64,000 nt of DNA from Lepidodermella squamata (lineage: Eukaryota > Gastrotricha): contig JBLDXI010000009.1 in assembly GCA_047495785.1 (NCBI GenBank), positions 3,162,001 through 3,226,000 of the forward strand, written 5' to 3'. How positions within the stretch are numbered: position 1 is the first letter of the stretch; each line of letters begins with the position of its first letter. A program made the position numbers and the translations under genes. This document shows, in pieces, positions 35,801 to 45,444 of the stretch. The notes below the pieces were generated by a model. The model made no database searches. It was not told where the DNA came from and was given only the letters and a program-made list of their open reading frames with translations.

Positions 35801-36486
35801 GCCGGAAATTTAATTCAGTCTGTTCCTATAAATATTGAGCTTTCCGTTTCAGTAGTTCCAAGGTTAAGTTCAACATGTTATTATATTGCAGATATTTCAA
35901 GTCGTGGCCTTGCTTCAACGCGCGCGCCCTTGACAAGACGCTGTCGTACACGATCCACCAACAACTGCTGCTCACGCACCAGCGATCGCGGCGCACCGAT
36001 AGCCAGCGCTCTGCACCAGGCAAAGAAACCATTCCATCAGCCGCCGCTAAAAAGCTGAGCCAGGCCAACGCCGCCGTTCGCCTGCTCAGCGGCGACTACT
36101 CGGACCAGTCGCGCGAAGAAACGAATATCGTCGATGTGGGCGCGCTGTCTAGCCCGGACACTACATCACCGCCTACTTCAATTCTCAACAGCAGCATAGA
36201 CAATAATAATAATAGTAAAAATAATAACAATAATTACCAGCAAAAATACGCGGAAATGAGTGAAACTAAACGAACAGCCTTAGCGGCGTTGCACGGCGTT
36301 GCGATGCTGGTCGGCGCCACGGCGGCGCCATGCGCCACTAAAACAGCGGCAACACCCGACTGGGCGGACGATGCCGAAGAAATGATTATCGCCAAAGAAA
36401 TTCAGCGGCTAAACAGCGGCGGTAAAAACCTCCATCAGCAGCAGCGAAATCAACGCGTCGCTAGGCAATTTGTTTCCGTAGTTTGA
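29844..36486 (+). CDS. Receptor 9: divergent rhodopsin-like receptor with very long introns, 4 exons
   Basis: 607 residues. Exons: 29844-30191, 30248-30271 (24-nt microexon MYPLRYGS), 31988-32844 and 35892-36486. The last exon is joined by phase (V-R-K|Y-F-K), and the summed length is divisible by three. TM2 reads V-S-N (Asp replaced by Asn), the TM3 Cys is in Q-R-C-A-A-N, the triplet is E-H-Y, and the outer-loop Cys is in N-W-C-T-F. TM5 has F-Y-G-R, TM6 C-W-L-P. TM7 ends L-L-D-P-I-L-H, with His for the Tyr. Helix 8 has W-P-C-F. The tail is about 197 residues, GC-richer and Ala-rich, with an N-N-N-N-S-K-N-N run. Introns 2 (1.7 kb) and 3 (3.0 kb) carry dispersed repeats and a TIR element, unlike the ~50-nt introns elsewhere. 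A separate unrelated 3' exon cannot be wholly excluded. AATAAA at 36579. Confidence 0.8.
31713..31768 (+). repeat. Dispersed repeat beta, copy 2
   Basis: In intron 2 of receptor 9. It has the same order of CGATATCGAT, TATCGATTTTTCAAATC, GTGATTTTTCCGATATCA as copies near 791 and 34873. Confidence 0.6.
32953..34127. mobile_element. Non-autonomous TIR element in receptor 9 intron 3
   Basis: The ends 32953-32974 (GGGTGTGTTCAAAAAGTCTCAG) and 34106-34127 are exact 22-bp inverted repeats, 1175 bp apart overall, each flanked outward by AAA. This is typical of a DNA transposon derivative with mariner-like termini. No transposase frame of meaningful length lies inside; the interior is AT-rich with low-complexity AATTAAAAATT runs and a 30-nt hairpin at 33146-33175. 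Confidence 0.65.
33146..33175. repeat. 30-nt near-perfect palindrome inside the TIR element
   Basis: AGTTTCAG, a mismatch, CTGCTCGAGCAG, a mismatch, CTGAAACT: perfect dyad symmetry except one pair. It could be a hairpin or a protein-binding site of the element. Confidence 0.7.
34255..34815 (+). repeat. Dispersed repeat alpha, copy 3
   Basis: Inside intron 3 of receptor 9. It is colinear with 26495-27150 over several hundred bases (shared blocks listed there), with about one difference in four by eye. Marks past insertion or duplication in the intron. Confidence 0.65.
34873..34930 (+). repeat. Dispersed repeat beta, copy 3
   Basis: In intron 3 of receptor 9, just after repeat alpha. TCGATATCGATTTCAAATA, GTATCGATTTTTTAACATCAG and GATATTTCCGATA follow the beta order. 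Confidence 0.55.
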
Positions 36487-36779
36487 GTCTCGGTTGCAAT
36501 TTCCTCGGCAAACCAACCTTTATTTCCTGAATTTTCAATAATTTTTTTTTCATTTCAAATTATCGGTGCAGAAAGTTGAATAAAAAAAGAAGTTTTGTTG
36601 AGTCCTGCAAATTAAATATTCCGGTTATTTTTTTTCTCACGCTTCTTTAGTCGCCAGGCTCTTATAACCATACAAAATGTGACCTGAAATTAGTCACGCT
36701 TAACCGAATATTGCGCCAGTCATGTGGTTATTCGCAATTTGATTGACAGTTTTTCGCACATTTTTCGTCAAATTTTTCA

Positions 36780-39700
36780 ATGTATTTCAATACAATGCTG
36801 CCTACTTATCGCGAGAAACCTCAGGAGTCGGCGACAACAAGCCTTGTAATAGCCTGGGTTGATTTTTCCGTCCTAATCACCGGGCTGATTCTCAACCTGG
36901 TCGCGTTACAAGGCGTTATTTACGGAAAATTTGTCTTAACATGCTACCGGCGGTTTCTACTCAGCCTAATTGCGTCTGATATTTTGATGATTGGGCTGAA
37001 TCTTGTGTCTTTGGGTGATTTCGGCGCGATTGAACGGCTGTCGAATGTTGTCAGCCCCGGCTCGGCTGTTTCGATGCAGCAGTGCGTGGCGGCAATTATC
37101 CGCAATTTCACGCTGGCCTGCGTTTTCGCGAACCTCTTCAACCTATGCGCCATGAGTGTTGACCACTTCATCGGAATTGTAAGTTTTTTGCCGTTGCCTT
37201 TCCCTAGCAAACTTTATGTCTTCGAATGATCGTTACATAATTCAATTTTTCTGTTTTAATTTTTTTTTTTATTAAAATTATGATTATTTCTGTTTTTTAA
37301 ATTAAATTAATTGATTAGGATTGATTAGGATTAATTAGGATTCTGTTTTAAATATTCTGGTTACCTTCTTGGAATGGTCTTGAATTATGACAATAAGTTA
37401 TTCGGGGTGGGAAAAGAGTCGACGATTGCCGTTGCGAGATGATTTATCATCGATATTATCGCCATTATTCGAGCGTGAAATCGGCGCACTGAAGCGGGGG
37501 CTCGAAATGGAAATACGTTGAGATTGTCCGACTTCCTAATGAATTTTTTCAGCTTTGCGACAGCAACTAGAGCGTGATATTTAAGCGTGAAGAAAGCTAT
37601 AGAAATTTATTAAATTTTTTACATAAAACATTATTCATCGGTTCTACGACAACCAAGACCGGTAAACCGATTAGGCTAACTATTTTATTTTTTGTCATTC
37701 TAGACAGCGACATCGGAGACTGCGGTTAAATGAATTCAAATTCAAGTAATTGAGGCAAAAATATTCGTAAATATTTACACTACCAAAAATGAGGTTCCGA
37801 CTGTAAAATTAACCGTATGTTGGGTTCTAAGACGGTTTATATTGGAAAATAATCACCGATTTGTAAAATCGATACTTGGAATCGATATCGATTGACGTCG
37901 TAAACTGACCGCTCGTGGCGCAAAATACGGTTAATAAGTAGATCCATCGGTTATTAGTCATGAAACAAAAGCAATCGAGATTCTAGGAAGACGTGAAACT
38001 CGAAAAACCTGAATTTAGGGTGTGTGCTTAACACACCCATTAACTAGAGCCTCGCTTGGAGAAGATCCTTACACTGAAATTCTAAATGAATATCAGGAGA
38101 AAAAGAATTTTTTTTCCAATAAATTTTTATTTTCGGTAATAATTTCGAAGAGCAGTTTTAATAATTTTGCCTCGGCGGTTATCTAGGCTCGGTTATCAAA
38201 TCTGAGTAGTCGTGGTCTCAGTTTCCGGCGTCCGTATCAATAGATTACTGACTATTCAATAATTCTATAAATCATAAAAAAAATCGAATTTAATTTAATT
38301 TAATTCGGAGCCCCGAATTTTTCGAGGTCTTAGAATGATATTGCGAGTCATTAATTTTTTCGTCCCAAGCTAATGAATGTTTTTTCCTTATTCCCAAGTC
38401 ATACCCGCTCCGTTACCGACTGGTAAGTTGAATGGAAAGTCCGAAATTAACTCGATCTAACCTAATGTCGTAATCCTAAAAAAATCAGCTGATGGATAAG
38501 CGCATTATTCGATATGCCGTGCCACTAATCTGGCTGTTAGCTTTCCTGCTTGGCTTTGTCGACAGCATTTTCACGACAATCAACCACCTGGTGGCGCGGG
38601 CGAGTCGCGCTTGCGTCGTGTCCAACGACTATTTCGAGTCTTTCATCGAGGTGTTGCACAATTCGACGGCTAAAAATGACCTGGTTTCGTCCGGAGACGG
38701 CATTATGGTGCCGAAATCGCGAGAAATCATGGCTAATAGCAGCGCAGAGGAGGAAGAGATGTACGTTGATTCGTTCTACGACGAACTGAAACGACTGCTC
38801 AAATCAATCGAGGAAGAAAAGTATACATTCATCCTTCATCCTCATGAAAATGATTAATAACTAATTTAATAGGATGAAAGCTGAGTCACTGTCGATTCCA
38901 GACCCATCAGGCGACGGGCCACCAACAGCTACAGAGGCGTATTTGCGGACTTTGCAAACAACAGAGCATTACAGCCGGTTTCAGGCCAGCTGTGATTTGT
39001 GCCTATCTATGCTTTCGAACAAACTCTGGCTGGAAATTGTTGCCGTTGGCCTGTCGATTGTGTCGTTTTTCTTCCTCGCCATTTGCTACGGCAAGATTTT
39101 TCGCAAGGTTTCTGAGAATTTGAATAAACATTCGAAAAAGTGCAAATCGATACGAAAGCTCATTACTACAACCATTTTGCTCATCGGCGCCTTTGCCCTC
39201 ACTTGGCTTCCTTTCAGTTGGTAAGGATATTTTTGGAAAAATAATAGAACTTCTATTTTATTGAAAAGACCACCAGAATAAAAAGTTGGGAAAAGAATTT
39301 TTATGATTTTCAGCACCTGAAAGATGCAAATTTCGGGAAAATCACTGATTCAAAAAGTTGATAATTAAAATCGATAACAACTGCTCTTCCAAGTGAAAAT
39401 AATTCGATGGTATACAAAATACGCGAGAATGAAGATATAGAAATCTAAAAATATCATTTCGTGTCATTTTTTTGGAGGAGCCTCAAATTTAGCGCTTGGC
39501 CCGAAGTTTAGGGTGCCAACTTGGATTTTCGAATTCCGCCATACCTTTGAATTTTCGAATACGGTTTCATAACGGAAAAATAGAACAATTTTGCGTGCTC
39601 AGTCCCCATAACCTATAACCGATAAGATTTGCTCGTACGTGAAAGAATTAGATTATTTGGCGGCCTTGGGTCGCGTGGATTTAAGCTGGAATTAGGCTGA

Positions 39701-40416
39701 ACCCCAGAATAAATATAAGCGTTTAGACGTATTGGTTCCAGTAGTGTTAATTATTATCCCTTTTAAACTGAAGTATGAATAATAAAATAATTTTATTAAT
39801 TAAAAGTGATAGTCGATGGAGGATTCAATAGGTACGCAAAAAACAAAGAGGAAGAATCATGATTTTTGAAAACATTAAGGAGGACTAATTTTGATTAATT
39901 TTTATGATTTCAGCTTCGAAATTGGTGTTCTGTTATTTATTCATGTTTACGGCCAACCGATTCCTGTTGAAAAGTTGGTTGAAAATAATTCAATAATTCC
40001 GAGCCTTATTTTAATCGCGATGTCTCCTATTTTTCAGGCTGATGTTAGCTCACGACATTTTGAGGTCGCTTTTTATTACCTTCGCAATCATTCACCCTGT
40101 CGTCTACGTATCCGGCGTTCCAGCTGTCCGCCGATATATGGCCGAGCGCTACGGCTGCGTGTTAATTTTCGGCAAGCCGCCATCAGACGCGCGAATATCA
40201 ACGCCTGACGCGTCGTACTCAGAACGGCTGTACAGCCGGTCGGCGAGTCGAAGCAGTCGCCCGTTCGCCTCGATATCGTACCGCCACACACTACCGGCAA
40301 GTGCGTCGTACGTCCTAACGCCGATCGGCCCCAGCCTGTCGATCGCGTCATCGGTTTTCAACTACAACTGCGAAATTCCAGAAATTCTTATATCGGCGTG
40401 CAACGGCAATCCATAG
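36780..40416 (+). CDS. Receptor 10: rhodopsin-like seven-transmembrane receptor, 6 exons
   Basis: 513 residues. Exons: 36780-37178, 38399-38422 (24-nt microexon SYPLRYRL), 38489-38820, 38873-39220, 39914-39973 and 40038-40416. The N-terminus is longer (about 25 residues before TM1); Met6 is an alternative start. TM2 has A-S-D, the TM3 Cys is in Q-Q-C-V-A-A, and the triplet is D-H-F. The outer loop carries D-L-C-L-S before TM5. TM5 has I-C-Y-G-K-I-F, TM6 T-W-L-P followed by F-S-C-F-E across an intron whose position is shifted relative to receptors 11, 13 and 14. TM7 ends I-H-P-V-V-Y, His for Asp. The tail is Ser/Arg-rich (S-R-S-A-S-R-S-S-R). The introns of 1.2 kb and 0.7 kb carry repeats; the microexon acceptor is AAG, weaker than usual. 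AATAAA at 40464. Confidence 0.82.
37311..37342 (+). repeat. Short 10-bp tandem repeat
   Basis: Three near-identical units of TTGATTAGGA lie in intron 1 of receptor 10, next to a T/A-rich run. Simple low-complexity sequence. Confidence 0.6.
37845..37893 (-). repeat. Dispersed repeat beta, copy 4 (inverted)
   Basis: In intron 1 of receptor 10. It reads as the reverse complement of the other beta copies: ATCGATATCGATTCC, TATCGATTTTACAAATCG, GTGATTATTTTCC on the minus strand. Confidence 0.55.
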
Positions 40417-40494
40417 CCGCCGATGACGATTGATTTTTTTATGCATGTCTGTCTCGAAACAATAATAAAAATATGAGCGGCTTTTTGAACACAA

Positions 40495-40525
40495 GTCACT
40501 ATCAATCACGACGTCATCAATCACA
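40495..40525 (+). promoter_or_regulatory. Upstream motif shared with receptor 12
   Basis: ATCACGACGTCATCAATCA, about 200 bp before the ATG of receptor 11, matches ATCACGGAGTCATCAATCA at about 45291 before receptor 12, with surrounding similarity. It includes a CRE-like GACGTCA. It could be regulatory, or simply residual homology of duplicated promoters. Confidence 0.4.
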
Positions 40526-40708
40526 CGTTGCCGCGCGACTTGCTTCTCCAAGAAGCTGCGCGGAAGAAATTTTATATCATCGCGAGATAAAAAAATCAAG
40601 ATCATCATTATGCGGCGGCATAAAATGCCCTGGGCGCGTCTTTCGGTGAAAACGAGGTCATCACCTAAATTACCTATTATGAAGCTGTCTAGCTGATAGG
40701 TACCACAA

Positions 40709-43598
40709 ATGATCCTATTGCAGAGTCCGAAAGGCTCTTTCATTTTTTTCGACTACGGCGTCGTATTTTTGGCCGTTATCGCCAATATTGTTGTGCTGTC
40801 TGCCGTTGTCGGGGCTAAATTCGGACTCTCAGGCTACCGGCGATTTTTGATCAGGTATATAATCGATTAATCAATATTTCTTTAAAAATCCATTTCAGCC
40901 TAACGGTGTCTGATTTATACATTTGCCTGGTTAACGTGCTAACGTTTTGCTATCAAATCTGGATGCTTTACTCGTCGACGTCGAGTGCCGAAAAATGTGG
41001 GGCGAATTTTTTGCGTGCTCTCCAGCTGGCTGGATTTTTCGGTAAAAAAAATAATTTTAAGCTGGATTTTTTCCTGATTTTTACCAATTTTTCAGCGAAT
41101 TTACTGAATTTATGCGGAATGAGTGTTGATCACTTTTGCGGAATCGTCTATCCTATGCAATATCGATACGTAAGCCATTAATTTTTTTGGTATATTTTCG
41201 CTAATTTTTTGTCGATAGTTCATGAGCGGAAGAGTCGCTCGCCTTGCTGTTGTGTTCATTTGGATTATCTCATTTTCACTCGGTGAGTCGTTAAAAATTG
41301 TTTTAATTTCAATTTTAATTTTGCCATAATCTTACAATTTAATTTAATTTTTTTATTTTTTATTTCACAGCATTTGTCGATTTTCCTTTCAACTGGATTC
41401 TATACGTAAATTTTGTCGCTCAAACCGATCAATCGTCTTCCCGGTTGGATTTACCCCTCAAGCGAAGTTCTTCCAGTAAAAATTTAGAAATTTTTCAATT
41501 TAACTAAACCAAAACCCCGAAATTTCAGATTCGTCAAATTACAACGATGAGGATTCATCTCTCAGCGCTATCAGCGCTCTTCTGGCTAGGAAGCACGGCA
41601 CTCTGCAAATAAATTACCAATTCGAGGAGAACTCTACCGAGCCTTATACGTCCCAAAAACTCCGTCTCGCTTCGTTCAACAGAGGCGGCCTGCCGCGAAT
41701 GAACGTGTCATCGCCGCTCGGCAATAAATTCATCGACCTCGACGCGACCTCGGCGCCTTTTGTCTCTACACCGGCGACAAATTTCAACAACCTCCTCAGC
41801 CAGTTTTACGACGACGAAACCGGCAAAAGTGCGTTCGATTCGCTGAGCTTAGAAGCTGCAGATCTCGAGTCGTTCATTGAATCGATGATCAACCCTAACA
41901 ACCCGCTTGATCTGAGGCTTGAAAATGAAAGCAACACATCAAGTACGCTGAACAGGATTTGGCAGGTTCTGCAGACGGAGAACCAGCAGACCGATTGGTG
42001 CACGTACTTTTCAGCCAATAAAATGTGGCTTGAAGTCTGCGTTATGATCCTCACCCTGGCCTGTTTCATCTTCCTTATCATCTGCTATGGGATTATCTTC
42101 AAAAAAGTTTCGGATAGCGTCGATACTTCGGGTAGAAGCACGAGAAAATTGATAATTACAACAATCATCCTGCTTTCAGCCTTCGCTATTTGGTGATTTT
42201 TTTATTTTTTTTCAAATTTGAGATTTCCAGTTGTAACTTGAAAGATTTGAAATATTTGTTGTTATTAATTTCGAAAATTATTTAATTTCAAAATTCAGAT
42301 TTTTTCCATTTTCTGAATTTTTAAAAATTTGAAAAATTTGGATTTTCTAAACTTTCTAAAATTTCATAATTTGGATTTTTTGAATTTTTGAAATTTTTGA
42401 AATTTTAATTTTTTCGTTTTTTTATTCAGTTCAAGTAAAAAGGAAAATTCAATAATCTCTGAATTTTAATAAATGTTTTGAAAATTTGGATAAATTAAAA
42501 AAATTGAAATTGAAATTTTTCAGCTGGCTTCCCTTCATGACGTTCGAAACGGCGATGCTCTTGATTTTTCAATACGATCGAGAGGCTAAAAACCATCAAA
42601 CCAAAAGCTTCCTAATAAAGTAAGGATTAATTCGAATTTTCTTGTTCCATTAACCCTTTATTTTAGCTTCTTCTTCCTCCACAATATGTTCAACTCACTT
42701 TTGATGACCTATCCTTTAGTCGGCAAGTTTTTGAGGTCATTGCCTAATTTTAGTTCAATTTTAGTTATTTATAGACCCAATAATTTATGCAGTTCGAGTG
42801 CCGGCAGTTCAAAAGTACATTATAATAACTTACTGTCGCTACATTCCATGCTGCCGACCCCTGGCGAGACGTATCAGCAACAGATCGCTGCATAGTACCA
42901 ACCACCGAATCGTCGTTTCCGAGGCTGATGATCTCCATGTTACAAGCTCTACCAATATCGACGGTTCATCGAGTAGTAACAGCCGAAGTCGGACTGAAAA
43001 CTCAACCCATCATCAGGGACAATCAACGATTAGGCGGAACCACGTCCGGCTGGATGGTTACCAACTCCACGTCCCGACCTCTTCCTACCCAGGCCGGAGC
43101 ATGGCCGAGAGTCGTAAGGCGCTTAGCTCGTCGAATTGTTACCACAACAAAGCAGCTGGGACGTCGGACGAGGCCGCCGAGCATAGGCATAGCATTCTGT
43201 CGGCTTCCCTAGCGAATCTTCGCCGGCTGAGCCAGGTGGCGATTCACCCGCGGCTGAGTGTCCGCAATAGCCTAGCGAATCTCCGCAACAGCATCCTGAA
43301 CCGGCCGAGTGTTTGCATGTCCTGCGTTAGGAACTCGACGAAGGGGTCGAAAGACTCGGTTGTTGAGATGGAAAGTGTTATTACGGCTAAAATGAGCCAG
43401 CCTGAAGTTAGCCCACCTGTTGCGATCGAGTCTCCTTCTAATAGATGTGTTACAGTCGTACCAACTGGCCTGCCTTTCGTTAAGCAGAACTCGAGCGATA
43501 ACGTGCGGCAGAAAGATTTCGCCGTTGGCGAGGATGGGCTCGACGAAACTGTTTTCGGCTACTACGGCGCTAGTGAGGTGTTCACCATGGATTTATAG
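40709..43598 (+). CDS. Receptor 11: rhodopsin-like seven-transmembrane receptor, 9 exons
   Basis: 723 residues, the longest member. Exons: 40709-40854, 40899-41041, 41096-41169, 41219-41282 (64 nt, TM4), 41371-41475, 41529-42192, 42524-42619, 42667-42722 and 42775-43598. Extra introns split TM2 (F-L-I-S|L) and TM3 (A-G-F-F-A|N), shared with receptor 12 and in part with 13. TM2 has V-S-D, K-C-G-A-N marks the TM3 Cys, the triplet is D-H-F, and the outer loop (about 190 residues) ends D-W-C-T-Y-F. TM5 has I-C-Y-G, TM6 C-W-L-P across an intron in the Trp/Cys codons, TM7 D-P-I-I-Y. Helix 8 has I-P-C-C. Intron 8 (42723-42774) starts with GC (GCAAGT) rather than GT. The tail of about 260 residues is Ser/Arg-rich with repeated S-L-A-N-L-R. 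AATAAA at 43652. Confidence 0.87.
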
Positions 43599-45444
43599 TC
43601 GAGAAATTATAGAATTAGGCGTTATTATTTTTAAATTGCAGGCAGAGTTGTAATAAAACAGGGCTGTTTCAGCAAGCTTCCAGCTTTTGCCGACTCTTTT
43701 TCAATTGTAAACTATTGAAAGTTTCCAATTTCAGGTGAATTTCAAAATATTTCTCCGTTGATCTTATGGTGTGGGCGGCGAAAATTGTCTCGAATTCTAG
43801 AATCAGAAATCCAGCCACGAATTTTTAGTACATAAAACATGGATAAGTATCAGTCATCAGTCAGCCAATATACCAGATCGCATTTTGACCACTATTGCAT
43901 GGTACCAAAAATCGGCTGTAAATGGTTTTCAAGTGATGGATCCGTAAAAACCCACTCATTTCGAACTTCACAAATGTCCCAATCATTCAATTTATTCTCC
44001 AAAAATATTTCTCATCCTGCCTTGGTTCTACTTCATATTTCTCGAATGAGTACGGCTCGAAAACATATCGCTCAGGTAGCTGAAAGCTGAAATCAGAAAT
44101 TCTAGGACTATAGAAGTTAAGAATTACGAAAAAGATCAGAAAAAATCGAGATCGCGCAAACAGTTGGCAAAATTGATTGCTATTATGTCGCTGGAAACTC
44201 CGAAATATCGAAATATTCATGTCCGACTAGCTTCGCCACTCTTCCAGTCGCATTCAGCAAAATTCGTGGCTGAAAAGCTTCAGCCAGCTAGAAAATATTC
44301 CTGAATTGCAAGTTCCAATCGCCTTCCAATCGCTTCAATCGGTCTTCAAACTTGTCGATACTATAAACAACGTGTCCCAGAAGTTGCGCAACTATTTTTT
44401 AATTTGGCATTTTTTGTAGGAATTTTACTAAATCAAGCCTACGGAGAGAATATTCCATCTCTTATCCGCGATTCAACCGAAGAAAAAGAAAATTTACCTG
44501 AGAAAATCCGGAAACCACCAATGGTGACTGGTTTGGTAATTTTCGGTATTTTACCTGGTTGGACCCAAATTTCTCCGGACTTTTTTAGTCCCATTAACAA
44601 GTGACATAATTGATTACTATTCTCGTGATTTTTTTTTAATTTTTCGTACCTTTTTCTAGCCATCAGATGTGACTTCGCATCTCATTTTATAGCTTTTGGG
44701 GCTTTTGAAACTATAATTCGGATTCTAGCGTCAAAATCGAAATCGATAAACAAATTGAAAAATACAACCGAATGCCCCTGTGGCTTGAGTTTTGGTCAAC
44801 AAATTATTTGTCCAAGGCATGGTGGATGCGCTAGTTATTGTTTCCAATTTTAATTCATTTAACAGACCACGTGGCAGGAAATAAAACACACACCGCAAAT
44901 GCCCTACAATAATTCGCACCACACCAGCAAAAGTACGCAAAAGATAACTAACATTTTGCGCGCCGAACTGCGTCATATAATTCAGGCCTTGCTGGCGGCG
45001 CCACGCCCCGACTATAATAAAACAACCACGGACCTTGATTGCTGCCGATACTAAAAAAATGTTCATCGCACAGCGCGGCGAGGTAAGATAAAAAAAACTT
45101 GGCGGTTGTGTTACATACGTAAGCAGCAATAAAGATACTCATCATCAACGCTGCTTTGTTTACTTATTTGCTGTTGTAATAGCCTAGAGAAATGAACAGC
45201 GCATAACTCTTAACACTCTCAACGCGGTTTTTTATCGATGACGCCTTGATTTGCCTCGCCGTTGTAGTGCTCCCCTTCAAGAGTCAATTTCGATCACGGA
45301 GTCATCAATCATCTGACGCTTGCAAGCGTACACGCCGCCCGCCGCACAGCCTACATATTTTTTCAGCATTAGATTTTTTGTGCCAAAAAAGTTGAAACAG
45401 ACTGAACACTGGAATATTGTTAGATATTTTTATATTTGAGAGCA
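43599..45444. other. Intergenic gap, receptors 11-12
   Basis: 1.8 kb. It holds the poly(A) signal of receptor 11 (43652), AT-rich sequence with weakly similar stretches near 44165 and 44600 (ATTGATT-CTATTAT type), and the promoter motif near 45291. Short frames on both strands (44404-44663, 44731-45129) show no recognisable domain. Confidence 0.45.
45285..45315 (+). promoter_or_regulatory. Upstream motif shared with receptor 11
   Basis: ATCACGGAGTCATCAATCA, about 150 bp before the ATG of receptor 12; see the matching entry before receptor 11. The core differs by two bases. Confidence 0.4.

Noticed and set aside
37311-37342. Telomere-like TTAGG repeat
   Set aside because: The unit is TTGATTAGGA, only three copies, in a low-complexity intron.
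44404-45129. Short frames on both strands before receptor 12
   Set aside because: They overlap each other or lie in AT-rich sequence without recognisable protein character.
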